Numbered from the stretch's first letter, positions 27,008 to 38,866 are shown. The stretch: 64,000 bases of DNA from JAEZJZ01 sp050949055 (GCA_050949055.1 JBMNFA010000009.1:558001-622000), one strand, 5' to 3'. Numbers and translations are program-made. Notes: generated by a model from the sequence alone, not told the origin.

Positions 27008-27099
27008 CAGGGAGGATCTGGCCGCAACATTACACCCGTACGTCAAGAGGGGCCGCGCATGCGCGCGGCCCTGAAACAACTGTATCACCACATCCTGAG

Positions 27100-27168
27100 G
27101 ATACACGGTACACGTCCCACTGTATCCTTTGGCACCCGAAGGATACAGTGGGACGTGTACCGTGTATC
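27100..27168 (+). repeat. perfect 30-bp inverted repeat with GGGACGTGTACC core
   Basis: Arms 27100-27129 and 27139-27168 are exact complements; loop TGGCACCCG. Shares core and the GAAGGATACAG edge with 31991 and 35291. A GCGCGC-rich palindrome lies just before it near 27050-27072. Confidence 0.85.
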
Positions 27169-27253
27169 TTTCGAAGCTCGAAAGAAGCTGCGGAAACTCC
27201 TCGTTCCCGAACCGCTGCATATCTGCCTGCTCCACCCGTCGCATCCCCGCCGC

Positions 27254-28150
27254 TTACCGCTGCGGCTTCACCGGCTCCACATGCACCGCCGCATCCTGCA
27301 AATTGGGGAACCGTTGCTGCAAATGTCCCTCCACCCGATGGGCCAGGATGTGCGTCTGCTCCAGGTCCAGATTATCCGCCACCTGCACATGGATGTCCAG
27401 GAAGGCTTGGTCGGCCCGCCCCCGTGAGCGGATCTGATGACAGCTGACCACGCCCGGCACCTCCAGTGCCGCCCGGGTTACCTCCTCCGGGTCCAGAATC
27501 GCCGAGTCGGTGAGCACCTTAAACCCTTCCGCCATAATCCCCCAACCTGCCTTGACAATCAGCAGCCCGATGGCCACCGAGGCCAGCAGATCGATCAGCG
27601 GGAAGCCCAGCCGTACCGCCAGCAAGCTGATGATCACCGTCCCAGACACATACAGATCCGTTGCCGTATGCGCCGCATCCGACATCAGAATTTCGCTCTG
27701 CAATCGCTGTCCTTGCCGCCGCTCAAACCTCGTGACCAGCAGATTGATGGCCATGGTGCCCAGCATCACCGCAAACTGCAGCGGCTCCACCGTCACTGCC
27801 ACCGGGTGCTGATAGCGCTGCCAGGTGGTGCGAAACACCGAGAACGCCACCGTGAATAGCATCACCCCGATGCCCAGCGCCGTCAGCGTCTCATACTTGC
27901 CGTGCCCATAGGGGTGGTCATCATCCACCGGCTTGGAAGCCAGCCCTACGCCCACCAGCCCCACCAGATTGCCCGAACCATCCGACAGCGAATGATACCC
28001 GTCCGCCACCATCGCCGCCGAGCGAGCCAGCGTACCTACCACCAGCTTAGCCACCGCCACCAACAGGTTCAGCCCCATCACAATCCACAGCACCCGCTTG
28101 ATATCCCGAAAACGCCGCACCCGTGCTTCTTCCATGCGATCAACCCCCAC
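27254..28150 (-). CDS. cation diffusion facilitator (CDF) family transporter
   Basis: 298 residues with six membrane helices and a cytoplasmic C-terminal domain. Metal sites: DGYHSLSD (helix 2) and DAAHTATD (helix 5), the HxxxD pair of zinc-type CDF; HPYGHGKYE follows helix 2. Exports divalent metals such as zinc, cobalt, iron or manganese by ion antiport. Start GTG 28150; an in-frame ATG at 28135 is possible. Stands alone on the minus strand. Confidence 0.9.
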   Translation of the reverse strand: MGVDRMEEARVRRFRDIKRVLWIVMGLNLLVAVAKLVVGTLARSAAMVADGYHSLSDGSGNLVGLVGVGLASKPVDDDHPYGHGKYETLTALGIGVMLFTVAFSVFRTTWQRYQHPVAVTVEPLQFAVMLGTMAINLLVTRFERRQGQRLQSEILMSDAAHTATDLYVSGTVIISLLAVRLGFPLIDLLASVAIGLLIVKAGWGIMAEGFKVLTDSAILDPEEVTRAALEVPGVVSCHQIRSRGRADQAFLDIHVQVADNLDLEQTHILAHRVEGHLQQRFPNLQDAAVHVEPVKPQR

Positions 28151-28668
28151 GCCTAGCTTATCTATCCACCAGAAAATAAAACCGCCCTGACCGTCTGCAA
28201 ATCATTGGTCGGACGGGGTTCCTTCATTATATGTCACTCTAGCAGGAATGCGCCCCTTGGTCAACACCAATTTCCAATACACCCAGTAGATGGGGCCGCT
28301 TCTCATTCTCGTTCTCAATCAGGAGACAGCGGGACGTGTACCGCGTATCCTTCCACACCCGAAATGACACGCGGGGACTGTCCCGCTATAGGGTGACAAT
28401 ATCGCTGTCCGACGATACCCCACGTGTCACTCGGTTGCCTTCCGCAAAGTTGCGTGCTATTATGTCCCCGCACCTGGTCGTCTCTGCCGTCTGCCAGGCG
28501 GCTGCCAACCTAGAGGAGTCGCTACAGCAGTTGTTGCAGCTGGTCTCCACCCGCATAGAGAATCATCGCCAACATAGGGTCGTCAATACGCGACTGATTG
28601 CTGCCACTAAAACAAAGACTGATCTAGACCGCATGTTCCCGCAACGTGCCGAAATAGGGGGTATTAGC
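28151..28668. other. 518-base gap with degenerate inverted repeat
   Basis: 28322-28395 holds GCGGGACGTGTACCGCGTATCC and a partner GGGGACTGTCCCGCTATAGG, a degraded member of the GGGACG repeat family. The plus frame is open from 28336 into the RND gene; the peptide around 28580 (VNTRLIAATKTKTDLDRM) faintly recalls an AAA segment but is too short to call. Confidence 0.4.
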
Positions 28669-31989
<3,321 letters not shown>

Positions 31990-31990
31990 C

Positions 31991-32100
31991 ATACAGCGGG
32001 ACGCGCACATTGTATCCTTCGCCCCCCGAAGGATACAGCGGGACGTGTACCTTGTATCCTCCGCCTCCCGAAGGATACGCGGTACACGTCCCGCTGTAAC
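31991..32100 (+). repeat. 110-bp direct repeat, left copy
   Basis: Aligns without gaps to 35291-35400, 8 mismatches in 110. Internally contains GGGACG cores and GAAGGATACAGCGGGACG arms in inverted order. The two copies bracket the MFS exporter and its neighbour regulator. Confidence 0.88.
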
Positions 32101-32101
32101 C

Positions 32102-32170
32102 CTAGCAACACCGCAGGTGTTGCGGGTAATAAAGCGATTGTTGCGCAGCAACTATCGGCTTGTACCTTAT
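32102..32170 (+). repeat. solo copy of the 69-bp repeat
   Basis: Begins CTAGCAACA, holds GTTGCGGGTAATAAAGCGATTG and ends GGCTTGTACCTTA, matching the tandem array at 5676-6020; the internal hairpin is partly degraded. Confidence 0.75.
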
Positions 32171-32177
32171 TACAGAT

Positions 32178-32197
32178 CGTCAAAAATAATTTTGGCG
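32178..32197 (+). promoter_or_regulatory. upstream operator-like palindrome
   Basis: CGTCAAAA, 4 bases, TTTTGGCG; one mismatch from perfect. Same half-sites as 32246-32265. Lies just upstream of the -35. Confidence 0.6.
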
Positions 32198-32203
32198 TAG
32201 CTC

Positions 32204-32232
32204 TTGACTCCTCCTCCACACGCCCATAAGAT
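32204..32232 (+). promoter_or_regulatory. sigma-A promoter of the MFS gene
   Basis: TTGACT (32204-32209), 17 bases, TAAGAT (32227-32232). Confidence 0.65.
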
Positions 32233-32245
32233 AGAGGCAGGCTAA

Positions 32246-32265
32246 CGTCAAAACACATTTTGACG
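32246..32265 (+). promoter_or_regulatory. downstream operator palindrome
   Basis: CGTCAAAA, CACA, TTTTGACG: perfect 8-base half-sites, 10 with flanks. Sits between the predicted start point and the ribosome site, 68 bases centre to centre from the upstream site; typical repressor position. Confidence 0.68.
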
Positions 32266-32292
32266 TTGGTGTATGAAGAAAGGGTGAGCAAA

Positions 32293-33759
32293 ATGAACTG
32301 GTTGGGCGGATATTCCCCTCTGTTCAATAATCGTCACTGGTTGTTGCTCTGGCTGGGGCAGGCGGTCTCTTCACTGGGTGATGCCATCTACCGCATAGCG
32401 TTGTTGCTGTTGGTTACCGAGCTCAATTCGTCTCCATTGGCGCTGACCGCGATGGTGGCGGTGCAGACCGGGACGGGCATCCTGCTTGGACCCGTCGCCG
32501 GCGTGCTGGCTGACCGGCACACTCGCCGCGGGCTGATGCTCAGCGCAGAAATCGTCCGCTTGTTGGCCGTGCTGCTGTTGGTGAAGGCGCGCAGCGTACC
32601 GTTCCTAATCTGTTTGGCCCTCCTCCATTCAGCTGCCAAGGCTATGAGCGCGCCTGCACGCTCCGCCCTTATCCCTGACCTGGTGGGGGAGGAGGCCTAT
32701 GTGTCGGCCGCTAGCCTCAATGAATCCACCATTTCTCTGGTCTCGCTAATCGGTCCGTTGCTGGGCGGCTTGGTGATCGGACGGCTGGGATTCTCCGCCG
32801 CCTTCATGCTCGATGCGGTCTTCATAACCACTTCCATTTCCGCCCTCTGTCTGCTCGGCTGGGAAGGATTGCGGGCTAATTCGTCGACCATGTCGCCCGC
32901 TACCCAGCAGGGGGGCGGTGCCGCCCCTAGCGCAGCGCATGCAGCCTCTGCCGCCGTCACTGTCGGCAGCCCTGCTCCCATCGCTGCATCAGCTGGCAGC
33001 AATCCCACCGCACTCCCTGAGGCGGCTTGCGGCGGCAACCCCACCCCCATCACTGCGTCAGCTACCAGCGGCAATCCTGCCCCCGCCGGGCGGACATCCT
33101 TCTGGCACCAATTCTGCCAGGGGATCAGCGCCATCGTCGCCCGCCCGCGCATCGTGTTTGTGCTCGTGTTGCTCCTGCCCGTGATGATCGCCTTGGGGGC
33201 ACTGAACGTGTTGCAGGTGGACTACGTACGACAGACGCTGCGTGTCTCTCCCGAACAGTATGGCTTGATGGAAAGCATCATCTTCTTTGGTTCCTTGTTG
33301 ACCACTCTTCTGCTGGGACTGCGTGGCCGACAGCTCAACAAGGGCCGCCTGCTGATTGCCTCCGTCATGTTGATGGGTGCGACTACCGCCACCTTTCTGC
33401 TGCATCCCGGGTTCCTGGTGGTTTGCGCCTGGGCGTTCCTCCTTGGCGCTTCCGATGGCCTGCTGACTATCCCGTTCTATGGAATTGTGGTGGCCGAGAC
33501 GGCAGGCGATATCCGCGGCCGGGTGATGGGTTGTTTTGAGTCCTTGCTCCGCGTCGGCGCGCTGGTGGGCCTGGGCCTAGCTGGTCTAGCTGCCGCTCGC
33601 TTGGGCAGCAGTCAGGTGATGGGTATCGCCGGGGTTGGCGTGTTCCTGATCGGATTCTTCGCTCGCTGGCATCCGCAATATGCCAGCTTATCCAGGGCTG
33701 CGGAAGGTGATGGCCACGTGGCTGCAGCCACCACGGGAACCTCCGCCGCCACAGATTGA
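32293..33759 (+). CDS. MFS exporter (MFS_3/EntS-like)
   Basis: 488 residues, 12 membrane helices. GVLADRHTRRGLML between helices 2 and 3 is the MFS signature; overall pattern fits the MFS_3 group of drug and siderophore exporters. The central cytoplasmic loop (about residues 198-270) is replaced by an 80-residue Ala/Pro/Gly-rich stretch with repeated SNPAP-like units. Start ATG 32293 after AAAGGGTGAG. Promoter carries twin palindromes; the next gene is an ArsR-type regulator on the same strand. Confidence 0.85.
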   Translation: MNWLGGYSPLFNNRHWLLLWLGQAVSSLGDAIYRIALLLLVTELNSSPLALTAMVAVQTGTGILLGPVAGVLADRHTRRGLMLSAEIVRLLAVLLLVKARSVPFLICLALLHSAAKAMSAPARSALIPDLVGEEAYVSAASLNESTISLVSLIGPLLGGLVIGRLGFSAAFMLDAVFITTSISALCLLGWEGLRANSSTMSPATQQGGGAAPSAAHAASAAVTVGSPAPIAASAGSNPTALPEAACGGNPTPITASATSGNPAPAGRTSFWHQFCQGISAIVARPRIVFVLVLLLPVMIALGALNVLQVDYVRQTLRVSPEQYGLMESIIFFGSLLTTLLLGLRGRQLNKGRLLIASVMLMGATTATFLLHPGFLVVCAWAFLLGASDGLLTIPFYGIVVAETAGDIRGRVMGCFESLLRVGALVGLGLAGLAAARLGSSQVMGIAGVGVFLIGFFARWHPQYASLSRAAEGDGHVAAATTGTSAATD

Positions 33760-33823
33760 TTCCACTACCTCTACCGTCCGCCGCAGCCATTTCCATCTCG
33801 CCCGCGGTCACGAACACAAGTGC

Positions 33824-33829
33824 TATAAT
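33824..33829 (+). promoter_or_regulatory. extended -10 promoter for the regulator
   Basis: TGCTATAAT: perfect -10 with TGn extension; no -35. Implied start near 33836 excludes the in-frame ATG at 33832 and supports the start at 33865. Confidence 0.5.
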
Positions 33830-33864
33830 GGATGCATATCTACCAGCGAAAGGGCGGTTGCTGG

Positions 33865-35283
33865 ATGCAGGATTTCCTTCTATTAAGAGACTCCGCGGCC
33901 ATCAAGGCCTTGGCCCACCCGTTGCGGCTACAACTGTTGGAGCAGCTGATCGCGCGACCCGCCAGCGTGCAACAGCTGGCCAGTCAACTGCAGCAGGTGC
34001 ATGCCAAGTTGTTCTACCATGTGAAGGAACTAGAGAAGAACGGGCTGGTGGAAGTGGTGGGAGAGCACGTGATCAACGGCATCACCGAGCGCTTTTACCG
34101 GGCTTCCGCCCGCACCTTCTATCTGGGGCAAGCGGTGGGGCCGTTCGCGCCCGCCGAGCAGACGGTGGCCCAGGCCGTGCAGAGCGACCTGCTGCGCCAG
34201 CACCGCCAGCACGAGCTGCAGGTGGATAACCGCCAGGTGGCGCATGACCTGGTGCACCACGCCTTGCGCGTGCAGCCCGGTGCCAAAGTGGTATTGGAAG
34301 GTGCCAGTCATCAGGCCGACCTGCTGGAAGCCATGCTGTTGGAGTGCCGCTTGGCCGGTGCCGAGGCGTTCATCCGCCTGATGAACACCAGCCAGTTACG
34401 CCAGTTGCTGCTCGAGCTCAGCGTCGAGCAGCTGGCGTCGCCGCCGCCCCTCACCACCTTCCTCTATGGCCATGTGGACCTGTGGGTCTCCTTCGACGCC
34501 GTCGCCGAAACGGCTGCCTTCGCCGATTGTGACCCAGCCAAGGTGGAGGCCGTCATCCAGGGCGAGTTGCGCGCGTACGAACAGGGGCCCAAGCGCTTCG
34601 CCGCCGTGGAGGTGGGCTATCCCACCCGCGAGCGGGCAGCCGAGCTGGGCGTGGACTATGGTTTGCTACACGACCTCTTTTGGCGGGCGATCAGCACGCC
34701 GCCAGCGGAGCTGCGCGCCCGGGGGCAGGAACTGCGTCAACAGCTGCTGGCATCATCCCCGTCCCCCGCTGCCCCCCTGCGCCTGGCCAGCCCAGACGGC
34801 CGCAGTAATCTGGAATTCTATTTGGACCGCGACCACGCCTTGGCTGACGTGATCATCAACGACGGCACCCTGGATCCCGACCGCGTCGACCCCCGGCAGA
34901 TGGTGGATCTCAGCCTGCCCGGAGGGCAACTATTGCTCACCCCGCAGACCGGGACTCTCAGCGGGTGCCTGCGCGTAGACCGATACATCCATCGCGGAAC
35001 CGCCATCCGGGATATCGAGCTGCAGTTTCGCCACGGCCAGCTGGTCTCTTGGAGCGCCGCCCACGGCGAAACCACCCTGTCGACACTGCTGGCCACCCTA
35101 GGCAGCGCACCCCTGTCCGCCGCCAAGCTCAGCCTCGGCTGCAACCCCAATGTGCCGACCCTCACCGGCTACAAGCTGCTCGACCCCGTTGCCCAAGGCT
35201 CCCTGGGCATCCAGTTGCTCAGCCAGCAGGGCGTTCCTCTTTGGCTGTATGCCGGCAGCATCAACCACAACCATCCTCGCTGA
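33865..35283 (+). CDS. ArsR-type regulator fused to an M29-aminopeptidase-like domain
   Basis: 472 residues. Residues 1-90 form a winged helix of the ArsR/HTH_20 kind (AIKALAHPLRLQLLEQLI, then SVQQLASQLQQVHAKLFYHV). From about 120 on, LVHHALRVQPGAKVVLEG, then VEVGYPTRERAAELGVDYG, then SLPGGQLLLTP and VDRYIHRGTAIRDIELQF follow the order of thermophilic M29 metallo-aminopeptidases. The expected metal ligands look lost: the Glu of the GEVFTAP-type motif reads Gln (GGQLLLTP), the later Glu and His positions read Lys and Leu. I infer an inactive sensor domain. Own extended -10 promoter; terminator at 35431. Confidence 0.7.
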   Translation: MQDFLLLRDSAAIKALAHPLRLQLLEQLIARPASVQQLASQLQQVHAKLFYHVKELEKNGLVEVVGEHVINGITERFYRASARTFYLGQAVGPFAPAEQTVAQAVQSDLLRQHRQHELQVDNRQVAHDLVHHALRVQPGAKVVLEGASHQADLLEAMLLECRLAGAEAFIRLMNTSQLRQLLLELSVEQLASPPPLTTFLYGHVDLWVSFDAVAETAAFADCDPAKVEAVIQGELRAYEQGPKRFAAVEVGYPTRERAAELGVDYGLLHDLFWRAISTPPAELRARGQELRQQLLASSPSPAAPLRLASPDGRSNLEFYLDRDHALADVIINDGTLDPDRVDPRQMVDLSLPGGQLLLTPQTGTLSGCLRVDRYIHRGTAIRDIELQFRHGQLVSWSAAHGETTLSTLLATLGSAPLSAAKLSLGCNPNVPTLTGYKLLDPVAQGSLGIQLLSQQGVPLWLYAGSINHNHPR

Positions 35284-35290
35284 TCCGAGG

Positions 35291-35400
35291 ATACGCTGGG
35301 ACGCGCACATTGTATCCTTCGCCCCCCGAAGGATACAGCGGGACGTGTACCTTGTATCCTCCGCAACCCGAAGGATACGCGGTACGCGTCCCACTGTATC
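35291..35400 (+). repeat. 110-bp direct repeat, right copy
   Basis: Counterpart of 31991-32100, exactly 3300 bases downstream, same orientation; begins 7 bases after the regulator stop. Confidence 0.88.
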
Positions 35401-35430
35401 TTGCGGCACCCGAAAGAAGCGCGGCAAGAA

Positions 35431-35474
35431 AAGGCCGTCCCCGCTGATCCGCTGCAGCAGGGACGGCCTTTTTT
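35431..35474 (+). terminator. intrinsic terminator between convergent genes
   Basis: AAGGCCGTCCC (35431-35441) pairs with GGGACGGCCTT (35460-35470) then TTTT; AAAA on the other side could serve the minus strand. Confidence 0.75.
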
Positions 35475-35529
35475 AGTTTGTTCAATCATTTGGCGGTTGA
35501 GCCGCGTCTCGGACAACCCTCGCCCTCAG

Positions 35530-36036
35530 CTAACCAACCTGCGCCGTCCCCTCCACCGCCCTCTGCAGGATGGTGAACAGCCGCTTCCCCACGATGCTGG
35601 CTAAGACGAAGTTGGCTACGCAGTGGGTGACATCCCAGGGGATGCCGGCGATCCAGTAGGTAAGGGCATATTTGGGGCTGACCACGAAGATGTATGGCAC
35701 CGCAAACAACGCCCCAAATGCCAGGCCGAAGACAGCCAAAACAAAGGCCCAAGTATGCCAGTTGTCTCCAACCATCCCAGCCAATTTCCCCACCGTCAGC
35801 GAGAACAGCGGCCAGACAAAAAGATAGGTGGCCCACCACAGTCCAAAACCCCAGTGGAAGCCGGTGAACATCACGTAGACCAGAGAGATGTAGACGGCGT
35901 CCCGCCCAAACAGCAGGGTGAAGATCACAATCAACAGCGAGACAATTTCTACGTTGGGCAGTACGGCCAGGGCCAGTTGAGCAACGTACAACGAGGCGCC
36001 CAACATGGCTATGCGCACCAGTCGCTTTACGCTCAT
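35530..36036 (-). CDS. ECF transporter S component, probably for a corrinoid
   Basis: 168 residues, five to six helices. The LPNVEIVSLLIVIFTLLFGR segment and GFGLWWATYLFVWPLF are typical of one S-component subgroup in Firmicutes. ATG 36036 follows AGGAGGTGA. It lies downstream of a B12-riboswitch-led DUF4430 gene on the same strand, which suggests vitamin B12 or a precursor as substrate; 558 bases of repeat DNA separate them, so co-transcription is not certain. Confidence 0.68.
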   Translation of the reverse strand: MSVKRLVRIAMLGASLYVAQLALAVLPNVEIVSLLIVIFTLLFGRDAVYISLVYVMFTGFHWGFGLWWATYLFVWPLFSLTVGKLAGMVGDNWHTWAFVLAVFGLAFGALFAVPYIFVVSPKYALTYWIAGIPWDVTHCVANFVLASIVGKRLFTILQRAVEGTAQVG

Positions 36037-36594
36037 CGCCGTCACCTCCTGCGTTAATGGTCCAATCTCTAGGGGACAGGAGAGCCAGTCTTTAGGTTCT
36101 GCCTACCTTCCTCATCTCTTCCCGTTATGGCCTCTCCAACTCTCTCCCTCCGCCACGGCTAGGCCACACCGTCCCTCCGTTATGGCTTGCCCATGCTGTC
36201 TCTCCCCCCATCGTGGCTGCGCCACGCCATCCCCCTCATCAGAGGGAGGCAAGCTCGGCCCCTTACTCGGCCTCCTCGAGTAAGCTATCGCGCCACCGAC
36301 TGGGGGAGCCAGGGGTCACGAACTTACCGGGGGCCAAAGGAGGTAGTCGTATCCATTTCCGGGTGAGCCAGAGGGAGGCCAGCCCAGCCCCCTGACTGAA
36401 CCCAGCCCCTTGCGTCAGGATTGCCGCTCCAGCGGCCGGGAGATCCAAAGCAACCCTAGTCAGCGCCTCTGGCGCATCTACTCCAAAGCAACCTAGTCAG
36501 CACCTCGGGCACCTCTACTCCTTAGCAACCCTAGCCAGGGCCTCGGGCACCTCTACCCCTTAGCAACCCTAAGCACCTCGGGAGCCTCTACTCC
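36037..36594 (-). other. 558-base repeat-rich gap
   Basis: 36100-36430 is made of CT-rich direct and inverted pieces (CTCTCCCTCC, GCCACGCCATCCCC, CTGGGGGAGCC) like 19740-19830. 36445-36596 is a separate tandem repeat. No gene seen. Confidence 0.5.
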
Positions 36595-36596
36595 CT
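36449..36596. repeat. four tandem copies of a 38-bp repeat
   Basis: AGCAACC begins at 36449, 36487, 36524 and 36562; consensus continues CTAG-CAGCACCTCGGGCACC and ends CTCTACTCCTT. The last copy is shortened and runs into the DUF4430 stop codon. Confidence 0.75.
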
Positions 36597-36978
36597 AATA
36601 GCCTTTCCTCAGTGTCAGGCTGTAGGTCTTACCCTCTTCCAGCACCAGTTCGTCCATCCCCACCGTGGCCTGTTCGCCGTCCACCTCAATCGACCACCAA
36701 TATTGCTGCTCGTCGTCGGCCATCATCCCTTGCACTCCGGTGATGAAGCGGCCAAACTGCGACTCCTGATACTCAACTATCTCCTGTTCAACCAGGAAAT
36801 CTCCCAAGAATTCGTTTTCCGCCTGATAAGCCTTCGTCTCTTCGAAATCGTCCCTCTCGCTGACGATGGTCAGCTGGAACTCCTTCAGGTTCTCGTCTCC
36901 AACCGGCCGGGTGAAATAGTAAACACCCAGGGCGGCAATCAACGCTACCACCAATATTGTAGTCAACCGTTTGTTCAC
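36595..36978 (-). CDS. DUF4430 (transcobalamin-like C-terminal) membrane-anchored protein
   Basis: 127 residues: N-terminal membrane helix (about 5-22, no lipobox) and one extracellular DUF4430-type domain ending YWWSIEVDGEQATVGMDELVLEEGKTYSLTL, the pattern found in transcobalamin and intrinsic-factor C-terminal domains and in bacterial surface proteins. GTG start with AAGGGGG upstream. A cobalamin riboswitch and attenuator precede it. Likely catches corrinoids and passes them to the ECF S component downstream (inference). Confidence 0.72.
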   Translation of the reverse strand: MNKRLTTILVVALIAALGVYYFTRPVGDENLKEFQLTIVSERDDFEETKAYQAENEFLGDFLVEQEIVEYQESQFGRFITGVQGMMADDEQQYWWSIEVDGEQATVGMDELVLEEGKTYSLTLRKGY

Positions 36979-37046
36979 TCTAGCACATCCCCCTTGTTCC
37001 TAACCTTTTTCAGCCCCTCGCCGACAGCAGCACTCCTGTCCCCACA

Positions 37047-37074
37047 CAAAAATCCCCGCCAACAGTTAGCGGGG
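37047..37074 (-). terminator. riboswitch-controlled attenuator
   Basis: On the minus strand CCCCGCTAAC pairs with GTTGGCGGGG, then ATTTTTGTG. Lies between the riboswitch aptamer and the DUF4430 start, so it is the probable expression platform. Confidence 0.75.
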
Positions 37075-37142
37075 AGTGTATCCACAGGACAAGCCAATGG
37101 TATCATTCCACCTCCCCCTTACTCCGAAGGTCAGTGTCGCAC

Positions 37143-37302
37143 GACGTCAGGCAGGTCTCCTGGCTTCCGGGGACGACCGCTGCCGCCTTCCCGTTCCGCA
37201 GAACAGTGGCCATGGCAGCTACACCCGGTTACAGTGGCGGGACCGCTCAGGGCTTGCACCTGATTCCCTATTATCCTCAAATCCTTGAGGCACCTAACGC
37301 CA
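37143..37302 (-). promoter_or_regulatory. cobalamin riboswitch
   Basis: Minus strand reads, in order, GGTGCC, GATAATAGGGAATC, AGGTGCAAGCCCTGAGCGG, GCCACTGTAA and the B12 box GAAGCCAGGAGACCTGCC, the conserved elements of the adenosylcobalamin aptamer. It directs DUF4430 and perhaps the ECF S gene; binding should favour the terminator at 37047. Confidence 0.95.
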
Positions 37303-37332
37303 TATTCAATTGCGAGCTCACGCTCTACCTTT

Positions 37333-37360
37333 AGTATAACACTCATCCGCCATCTGACAA
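37333..37360 (-). promoter_or_regulatory. sigma-A promoter of the riboswitch transcript
   Basis: Minus strand TTGTCA (37355-37360), 16 bases, TATACT (37333-37338), about 30 bases before the aptamer. Confidence 0.7.
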
Positions 37361-37546
37361 CAGCGACACAAAAAGAACCGTCCCTGTTGTTTCGCTGCTG
37401 GATTTATCCAGCCACAAATTTTCTCCCCGCCCTTGAAGGAATATTCGCCGTAATAACAAAACTCTATTTATAACAGGCGAGGTGCGCAAAATCCTATTCC
37501 AGAACGCCCTCGCATAGATGATTACTATGGAAGGAGGCTTGATCAG

Positions 37547-38866
37547 TTGGACAAGGAGCAATTGAAACAGAAAGTGTGTGCAGCTATCGACCAGCGGGCG
37601 CAGGAGATCATCGGCATCGGCGACTACATGTTCAACCATCCGGAGCTGGGCTACAAGGAGCACCTGGCAGCAGCCTTAGTGGAGGAGAAGTTCCAATCCC
37701 TGGGGTTGGATTACCGCAAGGGCCTGGCCGTCACCGGCCTGAAGGCGCGCCTCTCCGGAAAACAACACAACCTCTCGGTGGCCGTGATGGGCGAACTGGA
37801 CGCGGTGGTCTGCCACGACCACCCCAACGCCGACCCCATCACCGGTGCCGCCCATTGCTGCGGCCATCACGCCCAGACTGCGATGATGGTGGGCGTAGCC
37901 ATGGGGTTGGTGGATGCCGGCGTCATGCCCTATCTGGACGGCGACGTGGTGCTGATGGCCGTGCCCGCCGAGGAGTACGTGGAGCTGGATTACCGCCAGA
38001 AGCTGCGCCGCCAGGGCATCATTCAGTTCCTGGGCGGCAAGCAGGAGCTGATTGCGCTCGGCGAGTTTGACGATGTGGACATGGCCATCATGTGCCATTC
38101 CGAGTCCGAAGCCCCCGGCCGCGTCATGCGCGTGCCTGCCAGCCCCGGCGTCGGTTCCAACGGCTTCATCGGCAAGGCCATCCGCTACATCGGCAAGGAA
38201 GCCCACGCCGGCGGTGCGCCCCACGACGGCATCAACGCCCTCAACGCAGCCATGCTGGGCCTGATGGGCATCCATGCCAACCGCGAGACCTTCCGCGACC
38301 AGGATGCCATCCGCGTGCACCCGATCATCACCAAAGGCGGCGACCTGGTGAACATCATCCCCGCCGACGTGAAGATCGAAACCTACGTGCGCGGTCGCAG
38401 CATCGAAGCCGTCATGCAGGCAGGTCAGAAGGTGAACCGCGCCCTGCGTGCCGGTGCCATGGCGGTAGGGGCCGAGGTGGTGATCGACGAGATCCCCGGT
38501 TACCTGCCACTGTTCAACGACCAGCAGCTGGCCGCTGTCTTCCGCGACAACGCCCTGCAGCTGCTAGGCGAGGAGGGCGTCGAACCCGCCGCCTTCATGT
38601 CCGGCTCCACCGACATGGGCGACATCACCCACATCATGCCGGGCCTGCATCCCATGGCTGGCGGCGTAGCCGGCCGCGCCCATGCCCGCGACTATGCCAT
38701 CGTGGACCCCGAGATGGCCTACGTCATCCCAGCCAAGATCATGGCCATGACCGTGATCGATCTGCTCTATGACCAGGCCAGCCTGGGACAGCAGATCAAA
38801 CAGCAGTTTGAGCCCAGAATGACCAAACAGCAATATCTGGACATGTGGGCCGAGCTGCTCAAGTAA
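37547..38866 (+). CDS. M20-family amidohydrolase
   Basis: 439 residues. Cytoplasmic metal-dependent hydrolase of the M20D group (aminoacylase, aminobenzoyl-glutamate hydrolase types). GELDAVV and AAHCCGHHAQ supply metal ligands, PAEEYVEL near residue 145 the catalytic Glu, and AHAGGAPHDGINA the dimer-domain His. TTG start after GGAAGGAGG. Followed closely by two transporter-like genes, so it probably cleaves an imported N-acyl or peptide-like compound. Confidence 0.85.
   Translation: MDKEQLKQKVCAAIDQRAQEIIGIGDYMFNHPELGYKEHLAAALVEEKFQSLGLDYRKGLAVTGLKARLSGKQHNLSVAVMGELDAVVCHDHPNADPITGAAHCCGHHAQTAMMVGVAMGLVDAGVMPYLDGDVVLMAVPAEEYVELDYRQKLRRQGIIQFLGGKQELIALGEFDDVDMAIMCHSESEAPGRVMRVPASPGVGSNGFIGKAIRYIGKEAHAGGAPHDGINALNAAMLGLMGIHANRETFRDQDAIRVHPIITKGGDLVNIIPADVKIETYVRGRSIEAVMQAGQKVNRALRAGAMAVGAEVVIDEIPGYLPLFNDQQLAAVFRDNALQLLGEEGVEPAAFMSGSTDMGDITHIMPGLHPMAGGVAGRAHARDYAIVDPEMAYVIPAKIMAMTVIDLLYDQASLGQQIKQQFEPRMTKQQYLDMWAELLK

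Noticed and set aside
28336..28668. 111-codon N-terminal extension of the RND pump
   Set aside because: Runs through a repeat element; RND proteins begin at the first membrane helix near 28690.
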